Below are positions 47,628-57,412 of a DNA stretch of 64,000 bases, piece after piece (position 1 is the first letter of the stretch; each line of letters opens with the position of its first letter). Origin of the DNA: Aquabacterium soli. GTDB lineage: Bacteria > Pseudomonadota > Gammaproteobacteria > Burkholderiales > Burkholderiaceae_C. A model generated the notes under the pieces. The model did not search any database and was not told the DNA's origin. It was given only the letters and a program-made list of their open reading frames with translations. A program made the position numbers and the translations under genes. Where the stretch lies: positions 155,851 to 219,850 of the forward strand of contig NZ_RSED01000009.1 in assembly GCF_003933735.1 (NCBI RefSeq), written 5' to 3'.

Positions 47628-48194
47628 AACTACGACAGTTTCACCTTCAACCTGGTGCAGTACTTCTGCGAGCTGGGTGAAGAGGTCAAGGTCGTTCGCA
47701 ATGACGAGATCTCGCTTGACGAGATCGCCGCGATGAAGCCCGACCGCCTGGTGCTGTCGCCCGGCCCCTGCTCACCCGCCGAAGCCGGCATCTGCGTGCC
47801 TGCGCTGCAGCGCTTCACCGGCCAGCTGCCCATCCTGGGCGTGTGCCTGGGCCACCAGGCCATCGGCGCGGCCCTGGGCGGCAAGGTGATCCGCGCGCAC
47901 CAGCAGATGCACGGCAAGACCAGCGTCATCACCACGGATGAAAAAGGTGTGTACCAGGGCCTGCCGCGCGAGTTCACCGTGATCCGCTACCACTCGCTGG
48001 CCATCGAGCGCGAGACCCTGCCCGACTGCCTGGAGATCACCTCCACCACGCCGGACGGCGAGATCATGGGCGTGCGCCACAAGGGCCCCCAGACCGATGC
48101 GAACTTCGCGCCGCTCGAAGGCGTGCAGTTCCACCCCGAATCGATCCTGACGGAGCACGGCCACGCCCTGCTCAAGAACTTCCTGCAGATGTGA
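47610..48194 (+). CDS. trpG: Anthranilate synthase component II (glutamine amidotransferase)
   Basis: 194 residues, class I amidotransferase: nucleophile Cys79 in GVCLGHQ, with His175 and Glu177 in VQFHPES completing the triad. It supplies ammonia from glutamine to TrpE. The reading frame is intact, but its promoter region and its own Trp leader have been replaced by island DNA. trpD follows 16 nt downstream. Confidence 0.96.
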   Translation: MLLMIDNYDSFTFNLVQYFCELGEEVKVVRNDEISLDEIAAMKPDRLVLSPGPCSPAEAGICVPALQRFTGQLPILGVCLGHQAIGAALGGKVIRAHQQMHGKTSVITTDEKGVYQGLPREFTVIRYHSLAIERETLPDCLEITSTTPDGEIMGVRHKGPQTDANFAPLEGVQFHPESILTEHGHALLKNFLQM

Positions 48195-48210
48195 GCGAGG
48201 CCGGCACACC

Positions 48211-49251
48211 ATGAGCACCATCACCGACGCCCAGGCGCTGCAGCGCGTCATCGAGCACCGCGAGATCTTCCACGACGAGATGCTGGGCCTGATGCGCCGC
48301 ATCATGCGTGGCGAGATGTCGCCCGTCATCATGGGGGCCCTGATCACCGGCCTGCGCGTCAAGAAGGAAACCGTGGGCGAGATCGCCGCCGCGGCCCAGG
48401 TGATGCGCGAGTTCGCCACACCGGTGCACGTGGCCGACACCACGCACCTGATCGACCTGTGCGGCACAGGCGGCGATGGCGCCCACACCTTCAACATCTC
48501 GACCACGGCCATGTTCGTGGCGGCGGCGGCCGGGGCGCGCGTGGCCAAGCATGCAGGCCGCAGCGTGTCGTCCAGCACCGGCAGTGCCGATGTGCTGGAG
48601 GCGCTGGGTGGCTACATCAACCTGTCGCCCGAGCAGGTGGCGCAAAGCCTGCAAGCCAGCGGCATCGGCTTCATGTTCGCGCCCAACCACCATGGCGCCA
48701 TGAAGCATGCCGCGCCTGTGCGCAAGGAGCTGGGTGTGCGCACCCTGTTCAACATCCTGGGCCCCCTGACCAACCCGGCCAACGCGCCCAACCAGCTGAT
48801 GGGCGTGTTCCACGCCGATCTGGTCGGCATCCAGGCCCGCGTGCTGCAGCGCCTGGGCTCGAAGCACGTGCTGGTGGTGCATGGCAGCGACGGGCTGGAC
48901 GAGATCACCCTGGCTGGCGACACCCTGGTGGCCGAGCTGAAGGACGGCGACGTGCGCGAGTACACCGTGCACCCCGAGCAGTTCGGCCTGGCCCAGCACG
49001 ATGGCTCGGCCCTCAAGGTGATCAACGCCCAGGCCTCGGTGGACATCATGCGCCGCGTGCTGGACAACCAGAGCGGCCCGGCCCGCGACATCGTGCTGCT
49101 CAACGCCGGCGCGGCGCTGTATGCGGCCGACGTGGCCTCGTCGCTGGCCGATGGCGTGGACCGCGCGCGCGAGGCGCTGTCCAGCGGCCGCGCGGCCGAA
49201 ACCCTCCACCGCTTCGTGCAGACCACGCAGGGCTTCAAGCCCGCCGCCTGA
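48211..49251 (+). CDS. trpD: Anthranilate phosphoribosyltransferase
   Basis: 346 residues. It transfers phosphoribosyl from PRPP to anthranilate. Family signatures are complete: [16 protein letters not shown] (PRPP loop), [44 protein letters not shown] and [11 protein letters not shown]. It is the second gene of trpGDC; GAGG lies upstream of the ATG. Confidence 0.96.
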   Translation: MSTITDAQALQRVIEHREIFHDEMLGLMRRIMRGEMSPVIMGALITGLRVKKETVGEIAAAAQVMREFATPVHVADTTHLIDLCGTGGDGAHTFNISTTAMFVAAAAGARVAKHAGRSVSSSTGSADVLEALGGYINLSPEQVAQSLQASGIGFMFAPNHHGAMKHAAPVRKELGVRTLFNILGPLTNPANAPNQLMGVFHADLVGIQARVLQRLGSKHVLVVHGSDGLDEITLAGDTLVAELKDGDVREYTVHPEQFGLAQHDGSALKVINAQASVDIMRRVLDNQSGPARDIVLLNAGAALYAADVASSLADGVDRAREALSSGRAAETLHRFVQTTQGFKPAA

Positions 49252-49288
49252 GGCCCAGCCTCGGCCAGTCCATTTTCCGGATACCGCC

Positions 49289-50089
49289 ATGTCAGACATC
49301 CTCAACAAGATCGTCGCCGTCAAGCACGAAGAGATCGCTGCCGCGCTCAAGCACAAGTCCCTGGCCAAGGTGCGTGAAGAGGCCGAGGCCCGCAACCGCG
49401 AGCAGGCCGACCTGCGCGATTTCACCGGCGCATTGCGCGCCAAGGTGGCCGCCGGCCAGGCCGCCGTGATCGCCGAGGTCAAGAAGGCCAGCCCCAGCAA
49501 GGGCGTGCTGCGCGAGCAGTTCGCTCCGGCCGAGATCGCGGCCAGCTACGCAGCCCATGGCGCTGCCTGCCTGAGCGTGCTGACCGATCAGCAGTTCTTC
49601 CAGGGTGCCGTGAGCTACCTGCAGCAGGCGCGCGCCGCCTGTTCCTTGCCCGTGCTGCGCAAGGACTTCATGGTCGATCCGTACCAGGTGTTCGAGGCCC
49701 GGGCGATGGGGGCCGACTGCATCCTGCTGATCGCGGCCTGCCTGGATGATGCGCAGATGGCCGACCTGGAGGCTTGTGCGCAGAGCCTGGGCCTGGCCGT
49801 GCTGGTCGAGGTGCATGATGGCGCCGAGCTGGACCGGGCCCTCAGGCTCAAGACGCCGCTGGTGGGCATCAACAACCGCAACCTGCGCACCTTCGAGGTC
49901 ACGCTGGATACCACGCTGGGCCTCTTGCCCCGCGTGCCGGCCGACCGCCTGCTGATCACCGAATCCGGCATCCTGGGCCCGACTGATGTGCGCCGCATGC
50001 GTGACGCCGATGTGAATGCCTTCCTGGTGGGCGAGGCGTTCATGCGCGCGCCGGATCCGGGCGTGGCGCTGCAGGCCTTGTTCGGCTGA
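49289..50089 (+). CDS. trpC: Indole-3-glycerol-phosphate synthase
   Basis: 266 residues from the ATG at 49289; the frame is open further upstream inside trpD but the N-terminus [17 protein letters not shown] is the family start. TIM barrel with [10 protein letters not shown] (catalytic Lys), [41 protein letters not shown] and the phosphate-binding ITESGI. It closes the indole ring of CdRP. Third gene of trpGDC; it is not fused to trpF. Confidence 0.95.
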   Translation: MSDILNKIVAVKHEEIAAALKHKSLAKVREEAEARNREQADLRDFTGALRAKVAAGQAAVIAEVKKASPSKGVLREQFAPAEIAASYAAHGAACLSVLTDQQFFQGAVSYLQQARAACSLPVLRKDFMVDPYQVFEARAMGADCILLIAACLDDAQMADLEACAQSLGLAVLVEVHDGAELDRALRLKTPLVGINNRNLRTFEVTLDTTLGLLPRVPADRLLITESGILGPTDVRRMRDADVNAFLVGEAFMRAPDPGVALQALFG

Positions 50090-50096
50090 TCGGCCG

Positions 50097-50834
50097 ATGT
50101 CGCTGCTGTTGCCGGACAACCGGCTGACCGAACCGCTGGCCGACCAGTTCGCCCGCGTGCCCGCCGATTGGCGTGACCTGACCGAGGCCTTCGCGAACAG
50201 CCCGGCCGGCCAGGCCCTGGTGAAGCGCATTGAACAACGCCGCGAGCAGGGGGCCGTGGTCTACCCGGGCGATGTCTTCGCGGCGCTGCACCTGACCCGG
50301 CGTGCCGATGTGCGCGTCGTGATCCTGGGACAGGATCCGTACCATGGTCCGGGCCAGGCGCATGGCCTGGCCTTCTCCGTGCTGCCGGGGGTGAAGGTGC
50401 CGCCAAGCCTGCGCAACATCTACAAGGAACTGCACCGTGACCTGGGCGTGCCCATTCCCACGCATGGGTGCCTGGCCTCTTGGGCGGCGCAAGGGGTATG
50501 GCTGCTCAACACCAGCCTCACGGTCGAATCCGGCGAAGCCGCCAGCCATGCCGCCTGGGGTTGGGAGATCCTGACCGATGCGCTGATCGGCGCCGTGGCG
50601 GCCGATCCGCATCCCAAGGTCTTCCTGTTGTGGGGCGCGCATGCCCAGCGCAAACGCCCCTTGATCGAGGCGGCGGGCGACAGGCACCTGGTGCTCACGG
50701 CCAACCACCCCTCGCCCTTGTCGGCCAGCCGACCGCCCCTGCCCTTCATCGGCTGTGGGCACTTCGGCGCCGCCAGCCGCTTCCTGGGCGACCGCGCACC
50801 CGAGTGGGCTGTCACAAACGCCGTGATTTTGTAA
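50097..50834 (+). CDS. ung: Uracil-DNA glycosylase, family 1
   Basis: 245 residues. The water-activating motif GQDPYHG (Asp80) and the HPSPLSASR loop (His204) are intact, as is the uracil-binding LLNTSLTVE. It removes uracil from DNA. The start at 50097 lies 7 nt after trpC, so it may be read from the trp transcript. The C-terminus runs to 50834. Confidence 0.95.
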   Translation: MSLLLPDNRLTEPLADQFARVPADWRDLTEAFANSPAGQALVKRIEQRREQGAVVYPGDVFAALHLTRRADVRVVILGQDPYHGPGQAHGLAFSVLPGVKVPPSLRNIYKELHRDLGVPIPTHGCLASWAAQGVWLLNTSLTVESGEAASHAAWGWEILTDALIGAVAADPHPKVFLLWGAHAQRKRPLIEAAGDRHLVLTANHPSPLSASRPPLPFIGCGHFGAASRFLGDRAPEWAVTNAVIL

Positions 50835-50855
50835 CGTTCTGTTCAAGATCTGCTG

Positions 50856-50880
50856 TTTACGCACATCAACTGTGCGTGAA
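50856..50880. promoter_or_regulatory. Inverted repeat between ung and the exopolysaccharide locus
   Basis: ACGCACA (50859-50865) and TGTGCGT (50871-50877) are 5 nt apart; the arms extend to 10 bp with one mismatch. There is no T-run. It may terminate ung or act as an operator for the polysaccharide genes that begin 120 nt later. Confidence 0.4.
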
Positions 50881-50997
50881 CCACCTGACCGGGGTGTTCA
50901 AGCATCGCCCTCAGATCTGGACAATCCGTTACGTCAGTTCGGTTTTTCGTGGCACGCCCGGCATTACGCAGCTTGTGCCCGCCAGTCAAGGATCCTG

Positions 50998-51900
50998 ATG
51001 CCCGTCGCTTCAACGACAACGCCGGCCAGCACCCTCGGCGTGGTGATCGTCAACTACAACACGCTGGACCTCACTGTGAACTGCGTGGCCTCGCTGCTTC
51101 ACCACGGTGTCGCAGCCGCGGCGGACATCGTCGTCGTGGACAACGCCTCGCCCGACGGCTCGGGCGCCAGGCTGCAGGCCGCCCTGCCTGAAGGTGTGCG
51201 TGTGCTGCTGTCCACACGCAATGGCGGTTTCGGTGCCGGTGTGAACCTGGGTGTCGAGGCCTCCACCACCGACCTGGTGCTGGTGCTCAACCCCGACACA
51301 TATTTCAAGCGCAACGATGTCGACACCATCCGGCGCCTGTTCGACGAGCAGGCGCGGTTGGGCGTGGCTGGGCTGCGCCTGATCAACCCGGATGGCAGTC
51401 TGCAGTATTCGGCACGCCGCTTCTATTCGCTGCCGGACATCCTGGCGCGGCGCACGCTGCTGGGCCGCTGGGGGCCGATGCGTGCGCGCATCGACTCGCA
51501 CCTGCTCAAGCGGGAGTGGTCGACCGAGCCCTTCGAGGCCGACTGGGTGATGGGCACTGGTTTCGTGGTGCGCGCGTCGGCCTTCAGGCAGATCGGCTGC
51601 ATGGACGAGGGCTACTTCCTCTATTTCGAAGAAGTCGACCTGTGCGCGCGCATGTGGGTCAATGGCTGGCAGGTGCTGGCCGTGCCCAGTGTCGAGTTGG
51701 TGCACGAGCACCAGCGCCACAGTGCCGCGGGCATCTGGTCCAAATCCGGCAAGACGCATTTGCGCAGCATGGTCCGGTTTTTCGCCAAGTTCGGGGTACC
51801 CTGGGTGACCAGGCCTTCCCGGGGCGGGCTGGCGCGCTCGTATGCAAGGTGGCGGGCAGAGCCCTCCAAGCCGGCGCTGGGGCAACAACCTGGCAACTGA
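50998..51900 (+). CDS. Family 2 glycosyltransferase (rhamnosyltransferase-like)
   Basis: 300 residues. GT-A fold: VVIVNYNTLDLTVNCV entry, VVVDNASPDGS, NGGFGAGVN, LVLNPDTYF carrying the metal-binding D-x-D equivalent, and EEVDLCARM near the C-terminus. This profile fits GT2 enzymes that extend surface polysaccharide, often rhamnosyltransferases. ATG at 50998 with AAGGA 5 nt upstream. First gene of the exopolysaccharide locus; soluble or peripheral at the inner membrane. Confidence 0.85.
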   Translation: MPVASTTTPASTLGVVIVNYNTLDLTVNCVASLLHHGVAAAADIVVVDNASPDGSGARLQAALPEGVRVLLSTRNGGFGAGVNLGVEASTTDLVLVLNPDTYFKRNDVDTIRRLFDEQARLGVAGLRLINPDGSLQYSARRFYSLPDILARRTLLGRWGPMRARIDSHLLKREWSTEPFEADWVMGTGFVVRASAFRQIGCMDEGYFLYFEEVDLCARMWVNGWQVLAVPSVELVHEHQRHSAAGIWSKSGKTHLRSMVRFFAKFGVPWVTRPSRGGLARSYARWRAEPSKPALGQQPGN

Positions 51901-51943
51901 ACGTCGACACGTCCCGGGTTTCGGGCATCCTCCTGCACCTGAC

Positions 51944-52741
51944 ATGAAGAAGTATCTTGCGACCGTTGTGATCTGCCTGCTGGCGACGGCCTGCACACCG
52001 ATGGGCACGCTGGTGCCGCCAGGGGGCGAGGCCTTCAGGGCCCGCTTGCTCAAGCCGGAGGACCTGGCCAAGCTGCCTTTGCTGCCCACGCGGGTGCGGG
52101 CAGGCGACACGCTGCGCATCGTGCCCGACAGCCAGCCGGCCACGATGGACCTGCGCAACCTGGTCGAGGACGCGCAGTCGCAGAACTACGTGGTGCGTGG
52201 CGATGGCAGCTTCTCCTACCGCTTCATCGGCCGCGTCGAGGCCGCCGGCAAGACACCCGATGAGCTGGCCGCCGAGATGCGCAGCCGGCTCGACGCCTAT
52301 TACCGCGAGCCTGGCGTCACCATCAACATCACCTCGTCGCCCAGCAACCGCGTGATCGTGGCGGGTGCGGTGCGCAACCCCTTGCCCATCGACCTGGGCG
52401 CGCTGGTCAGCATCGAGCAGGCCATCTTCGCGGCTGGCGGCCTGATGCCGGCGGCAGATCCGCGCATGGTGTCCCTGCTGCGGATGGACGCACAAGACCG
52501 CTACCAGGTGTACTTCGTCGATCTGAGCAAGATGCTCGAGCCGACCGAACAGGGGCGCGCCAGCCTGTCTTTCCAGCGCGGAGACATCATCTTCGTGCCC
52601 AAGTCCACCGCCGGCAACATGGCCGATGGCATCGATGTCTACATCAACCAGTTGCTGCCCTTCAGCCGTGCCGTGGGTCTCAATTTCAGCAAGAACATCG
52701 GTTCCAATGACAGCACCGTGACCACCATCAACGGCAACTGA
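51944..52741 (+). CDS. Wza-like polysaccharide export lipoprotein
   Basis: 265 residues with a lipoprotein signal (MKKYLATVVICLLATAC, lipidated Cys17). A Poly_export domain (about 55-140; DTLRIVPDSQPAT, GSFSYRFIGRVEAAGKTPDELA) and an SLBB-type domain (ITSSPSNRVIVAGAVRNP) follow. It should form or cap the outer-membrane export channel. The start at 51944 was chosen because the lipoprotein signal begins there, although its ribosome-binding site is weak; the longer upstream frame is not needed. Confidence 0.85.
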   Translation: MKKYLATVVICLLATACTPMGTLVPPGGEAFRARLLKPEDLAKLPLLPTRVRAGDTLRIVPDSQPATMDLRNLVEDAQSQNYVVRGDGSFSYRFIGRVEAAGKTPDELAAEMRSRLDAYYREPGVTINITSSPSNRVIVAGAVRNPLPIDLGALVSIEQAIFAAGGLMPAADPRMVSLLRMDAQDRYQVYFVDLSKMLEPTEQGRASLSFQRGDIIFVPKSTAGNMADGIDVYINQLLPFSRAVGLNFSKNIGSNDSTVTTINGN

Positions 52742-52759
52742 CCGGCGCATCACCACAAC

Positions 52760-54748
52760 ATGATCGACATCCGTTCTTTCCGCGACCTGCTGCGCCTGTT
52801 CTACATCTTTCGCCGCGAGTTCCTGATCGCCTTCGGCCTCACGGTGGTGTTCGCCGTGGGCATTGCCTTCCTGATGCCGCCCAAGTACGCCTCCGAGGCC
52901 CGCCTGCTGGTCAAGCCCGGCCGCGAGAACCTCACGGTGCCACTGGATGCGGGTGACCGCCAGACCATGATGTCGCAGGTCAGCCAGCGTGATCCCATCA
53001 TCGACGAAGAGAAGATGCTGACCGGCCGGCCCGTGGTCAACCAGGTGGCGCGCCTGTACATCGCCGAGATGGCGAACCAGCCGCCGCCTGAAGGCGTCTG
53101 GAAAACGATCAAGGCGCATGTCGGCAAGGCAGCGCTGGCGCTGCTGGACGGCCTGCGCTGGGTCACGACCAAGCTGGGCCTGACCGAGCAGCAGAGTGCC
53201 GAAGAGCGGCTGGCGGTCAAGCTGGCGGACAAGTTCCAGGCCGCGCACGGCCCGGGCTCCAACGTGATGGAGCTGCGCTTCGTGTGGGATGACCCGCTGG
53301 TGGCGCAGCGCATCATGCAGACCTGGGTGAAGGTGTACATGGACGAGCGCACCACGGTGCTGGGCCGCAAGGGCCTGGTGGTGTTCTATGAGGGCAAGGT
53401 GCGCGATGCCGACCAGCAGATCGAATCGACCAAGGCCCTGTGGCGAGCCCGCCTCGAGAAGATCCAGGGCATCAGCGCGAGCGAGCGGATCGAGGCCCTG
53501 ACCAAGCGCGTGAACGAGCTGCGCACCCGCCGTGCCGAGATCCTGGCAGAGAAGGACGCCACCGAGCAGGGCCTGAACTACGCTTCCGGCCGTGCGAAGT
53601 CGCTGCCACGCGAGGTGGTGTCCGAGCGTGAAATGGGCTATGGCCCCACCTGGCTGGCGCTGAGCAACCAGCTGTCTGAACTCAAGCGCCAGCGCTCCGA
53701 TGCCCTGCGCGTCTACAAGGAGACGGCACCCACCATCGTCTCACTCAACGAGAGCATCGCCACGCTGGAGAAGCAGGTGCAGGCCGAGGAGCGCAATGTG
53801 CAGCGCTCCGAGCGGCGTACGCCCAATGAGCTGGGCGCCACCCTGGAGCGCAACCAGCTTGAGAAATCCGTGCGGTTGCGCGAGCTGATCACCTTCTCGT
53901 CCGTGTACGACAAGGAAATCGGCGAGCTGGAGGCCGCGCGCCGCCAGGTGCTCGAGAGCGAGCCCGAACTGGCCCGCCTGGAGCAGGAGCTGGCCGTGGC
54001 CGAGAAGGGCCGTGCCCTCTACCTGGACAGCCTTGAAAAGGCTCGCATCGACCAGGCCCTGGACGAGAACCGCATCAACAACATCGCCCAGATCGAGCAG
54101 GCCACCTTCAACCCGGCCCGCGTGTCGCCCAAGAGCCTGCTGCTGCTGTTGCTGGCGGCGCCGGCCGGCTTGATGGTCGGGCTGCTGGTGGTCTACCTGC
54201 GTTCGCTGATGGACCAGCGCATCCATGACGGCGGCCGCGTCGAACAGCGTTTCGGCGTGCCCTTGTGGAGCACCATCAAGGACATCACCGGCAACGGCGG
54301 CGAGGACAACGAGTTCCACGCCAGCCTGTACCGCATCTACGGCATGCTGCCTTTCGACCGCCTGGCCGAACAAGGGCTCACGGTAGGCCTGACCTCGTCG
54401 CGTCCCAAAGAGGGCGTGAGCTTCATCGCCCAGCGCCTTCGCACCCTGCTGCAGGCCCAGGGCCTGCGTGTGCGTCTGAACGTGGCCGAAGGCGAGCCTG
54501 ACCGCGCCCAGCCCGGCGAGGTACTGCTGCTGGAGGCCGCCGGCCTGCTCAGCAACCGCGAGGCCTTCGTGCGCCTGAGCCGCGCTGACATGATCGTGCT
54601 GGTGGTCGAGGCCCGGGCCAGCACCGTGCCGGTGGTCGAGAACGCGCTGGGCGTGCTGCGCACGGCCTTTCACAAGGTCGATGGCGTGATCATCAACCGC
54701 CGCCGTTTCGAAGTGCCGCCGCACGTGCTGCGTTGGCTGCAGCGCTGA
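52760..54748 (+). CDS. Wzc/GumC-like chain-length protein with degenerate kinase domain
   Basis: 662 residues. The Wzz-type N-terminus has a membrane helix at about 17-36; a long periplasmic coiled-coil region (about 200-440) follows, then a second membrane helix near 458-478. The C-terminal cytoplasmic domain (about 490-662) aligns with BY-kinase domains of Wzc, but the Walker A position reads GLTSSRPKEGVS, with no GKT/S lysine, and no Tyr cluster ends the protein. It is therefore probably a non-catalytic pseudokinase that controls polymer length together with the Wza-like protein 18 nt upstream. Confidence 0.85.
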   Translation: MIDIRSFRDLLRLFYIFRREFLIAFGLTVVFAVGIAFLMPPKYASEARLLVKPGRENLTVPLDAGDRQTMMSQVSQRDPIIDEEKMLTGRPVVNQVARLYIAEMANQPPPEGVWKTIKAHVGKAALALLDGLRWVTTKLGLTEQQSAEERLAVKLADKFQAAHGPGSNVMELRFVWDDPLVAQRIMQTWVKVYMDERTTVLGRKGLVVFYEGKVRDADQQIESTKALWRARLEKIQGISASERIEALTKRVNELRTRRAEILAEKDATEQGLNYASGRAKSLPREVVSEREMGYGPTWLALSNQLSELKRQRSDALRVYKETAPTIVSLNESIATLEKQVQAEERNVQRSERRTPNELGATLERNQLEKSVRLRELITFSSVYDKEIGELEAARRQVLESEPELARLEQELAVAEKGRALYLDSLEKARIDQALDENRINNIAQIEQATFNPARVSPKSLLLLLLAAPAGLMVGLLVVYLRSLMDQRIHDGGRVEQRFGVPLWSTIKDITGNGGEDNEFHASLYRIYGMLPFDRLAEQGLTVGLTSSRPKEGVSFIAQRLRTLLQAQGLRVRLNVAEGEPDRAQPGEVLLLEAAGLLSNREAFVRLSRADMIVLVVEARASTVPVVENALGVLRTAFHKVDGVIINRRRFEVPPHVLRWLQR

Positions 54749-54760
54749 GGAGTCGTCGCC

Positions 54761-56041
54761 ATGCGTGTGGTTCTCCTGTCTCCCTTGCCGCCCGAACGCA
54801 GCGGCATTGCCGATTACGCGGCTCAGTGCCGGCATGCACTCAACGGCGCCGGTGTGGATGTGCTGACCCCGCTGCTGGGGCAGAAGCCGCTCGAAAGCCT
54901 GGCCGCCGCCCGCCGCTGGGTGGCCGAGCGGGACTGGTCCCGTGTCGACGTGGTGCATGCCGAGATCGGCGGTGGGCGCACCAGCGAGTTCTTCGCCCTG
55001 TGTGCCTTGGCCCGCCTGCCGGACCGGCCTGCGCTGTCGGTCACGGTGCACGATCCCGAGCGCCTGGTCTGGCGCCCGGTCAGCCGTCTCTGGCGTGCAC
55101 TCGATGCTTCGGGCCTGCTGCCCCGGCCTCTGATGCTGCTGCTGGCGGTGCTGTGCGATCCGCACACGCTGTGGGCCGAGCGGCGCCTGGCCCGCCAGGT
55201 CGATGGCCTCGTCACGCTCACCGACACCGGCGCCAACCGGTTGGCCGCACGCATGGGCATCCCGCGCAGCAAGATCAACGTGATCCCGCTGGGCACCCTG
55301 GAGGTGCCCCCTGCGCCCATGCCGCCGCTGCCCCCCGAGGGGCCGCTCAAGCTGCTGTACTTCGGCTACATCTACACGGGCAAGGGCATCGAGGACCTGG
55401 TCGATGCGCTGGCCCGTGTCGTCGCCAAGCAGGGGGCCGATGGCACGCCCGTGCGCCTGACGATCGCCGGAGGCACGGCCCCCGACATCACCTTCGGCGC
55501 CGGTGGCAGCTACCTGGACGCCCTGCGTGCCCGGGTGGCGGCCAAGGGCCTGGAGGCCCTGGTGGACTGGGAGCTCGACATCGACGAGCGCGACATCGCC
55601 TCGCTGATCCAGCGTCACCATGTGATGGTGCTGCCCTACTGGGAGCCCCGCAAGCTGTCTTTGCTGGGCCAGATGCGTGGCACCAGTGCGGCACTGGCCT
55701 GGGCGATCGCGTCGGGACGCGGGGCGATCACGTCCAACGCGCGTTCGTTCGCCGAAGAGATCAGTTCGGGCAATGGGCAGGCCTACCCGCAGGGCGATGT
55801 GAGCGCGCTGACGCAGGTGCTGACCGGCCTGGTCGAGGCGCCTGAGCAGGCTGCGGCGTGGGCGAAGCAGGCGGCCGTGGTGTCATCCCAGCGGCTGTGG
55901 CCGCTCAATGGCCTGCGCTTTCGGCAGCACTTCGATGCACTGGCGCACAAGCGCATGGCGCAAGGGCGTCCGCAGCCCCGCCCGAGCACCTTGCCGCCGT
56001 CGGCCCAGAGTACGGCCAGGCCCACCACGAAGAGGCTCTGA
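54761..56041 (+). CDS. Family 4 glycosyltransferase
   Basis: 426 residues, GT-B fold. The N-terminal LLSPLPPERSGIADYA loop is typical of GT4 enzymes. The C-terminal half has LKLLYFGYIYTGKGIEDLV and the acceptor/nucleotide region MVLPYWEPRKLSLLGQMRGTSAALAWAIASG. GAGGAG precedes the ATG by 8 nt. The stop overlaps the next start by 1 nt (TGATG). It adds one sugar of the repeat unit; the sugar is unknown. Confidence 0.82.
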   Translation: MRVVLLSPLPPERSGIADYAAQCRHALNGAGVDVLTPLLGQKPLESLAAARRWVAERDWSRVDVVHAEIGGGRTSEFFALCALARLPDRPALSVTVHDPERLVWRPVSRLWRALDASGLLPRPLMLLLAVLCDPHTLWAERRLARQVDGLVTLTDTGANRLAARMGIPRSKINVIPLGTLEVPPAPMPPLPPEGPLKLLYFGYIYTGKGIEDLVDALARVVAKQGADGTPVRLTIAGGTAPDITFGAGGSYLDALRARVAAKGLEALVDWELDIDERDIASLIQRHHVMVLPYWEPRKLSLLGQMRGTSAALAWAIASGRGAITSNARSFAEEISSGNGQAYPQGDVSALTQVLTGLVEAPEQAAAWAKQAAVVSSQRLWPLNGLRFRQHFDALAHKRMAQGRPQPRPSTLPPSAQSTARPTTKRL

Positions 56042-57411
56042 TGAAGACTGCGCAGCGCGCCCGCCGCCGCTATCTGGCCGCCCTGTGCAGGGCCTCGGCC
56101 AGCGCCTGGCTGCTTGCGCCTGGCCTCGGACAGGCCAGTTGGTTGTCACGTGGCGCCAAGCCCATCGAGCTCAAGCCCATGCGTGCCGTGGTCTGGAAGG
56201 ATTGGCTGGGCGTGAACGCCCAGTTCCAGTGGTTTCCGCCTGAGATGGCGCGCAAGCAGGCCGAGCGTTTCAAGGTGCTGGGGCTGGAGTGGGTGCGCCT
56301 GGGGCTGCACTGGATGCTGATGGAACCCGAAGAAGGCAAGTACGAGCTCAAGGCCATCGACCAGGCCATGGAGATGGTGCGCCAGATGGGCCTGCGCAAC
56401 ATCACCTACGTGGTCGGCACGCCCAAGTGGGCCACCTCGGTGTCGCCCAAGGACCAGTACGCGCAGTACTTCGACAAGTTCCCGCCGCGTGATCCCAAGA
56501 CCTACGCGCTGCGCATGATGCTGCTGGCCAAGCGCTACCCGCAGGTCGACGCGTGGCAGGTCTGGAACGAGCCCAACATCCTGGCCTTCTGGGCCCCCAA
56601 GGCCGACCCCGAGGGTTATGGGCGCCTGTTGCTGCCGGCCGTGCAGGCCTTGCGCGCCACCGTGCCCGACAAGCCCATCGCCATGGCGGGCATGGCCTAT
56701 TTCAGCGAGCTGCCCACGGGCGGCCTGATGATCCAGAAGATGGGTGAGCTGGGCGCCTTCAACCTGAACCTCATCGTCGCCTACCACCCCTACACCGCGC
56801 AGGCTGAAGGGTCGGACAACGACGAGCGCGACTTCGTCGGCAAGGTGCAGCCGGCCCACCAGTGGCTGCGCGCGGCCAGTGTCAAGCAGATCTGGGCCAC
56901 CGAATGGGGCTGGTCCAGCTACGAAGGCCCGAAGGAAGAGCAGCCCATCGTCGGCGAGCAGGGCCAGGCCGACCACACCCTGCGCCGGTTGGCGCTGATG
57001 GCGGCGCTGGATTACGACCGTGTCTTCCTGTTCACGCTGTCCGATCTGGATGCGCGCGCCAGCGTGCGCGACCGCCGCTACGGCCTGCTGCGGGAGAACG
57101 GCGACCCCAAGCCGGTCTACCACGCGCTGCAGCGCTTCCTGCAGATCAGCGGTCCGCGCCTGGAGCCCGACGCGCCCCCGAAGATCGAGGGCGGCCTGCC
57201 CAAGGGGCTGGTCAGCATCGCCTGGAAGCGCCCTGATGGCCGCCAGGTGTGGATGTGCTGGTCCGACAAGCCCGTGAGCGTCACGCTGCCGCAATGGCGC
57301 AAGGACGCTGTGCTGCACCACCCGCTCAAGGGCACGCAGACCGCGCTCAAGGCCGGTCCCAAGGGCGTGACGGTGCCGGTGGGCACGGCCCTGCAGATCC
57401 TGGTGGCCTGA
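56041..57411 (+). CDS. Secreted glycoside hydrolase of clan GH-A (GH39-like)
   Basis: 456 residues from the ATG at 56041 (GAAGAGG, 5 nt). A basic N-terminus and hydrophobic signal segment (about 11-33) precede a TIM barrel with WVRLGLHW, VWNEPN (acid/base Glu177) and IWATEWGWSS (nucleophile Glu288), the clan GH-A pair. A C-terminal beta domain follows. Polysaccharide loci often encode such hydrolases to trim or release polymer in the periplasm. The exact family and linkage are uncertain. Confidence 0.78.
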   Translation: MKTAQRARRRYLAALCRASASAWLLAPGLGQASWLSRGAKPIELKPMRAVVWKDWLGVNAQFQWFPPEMARKQAERFKVLGLEWVRLGLHWMLMEPEEGKYELKAIDQAMEMVRQMGLRNITYVVGTPKWATSVSPKDQYAQYFDKFPPRDPKTYALRMMLLAKRYPQVDAWQVWNEPNILAFWAPKADPEGYGRLLLPAVQALRATVPDKPIAMAGMAYFSELPTGGLMIQKMGELGAFNLNLIVAYHPYTAQAEGSDNDERDFVGKVQPAHQWLRAASVKQIWATEWGWSSYEGPKEEQPIVGEQGQADHTLRRLALMAALDYDRVFLFTLSDLDARASVRDRRYGLLRENGDPKPVYHALQRFLQISGPRLEPDAPPKIEGGLPKGLVSIAWKRPDGRQVWMCWSDKPVSVTLPQWRKDAVLHHPLKGTQTALKAGPKGVTVPVGTALQILVA

Positions 57412-57412
57412 C

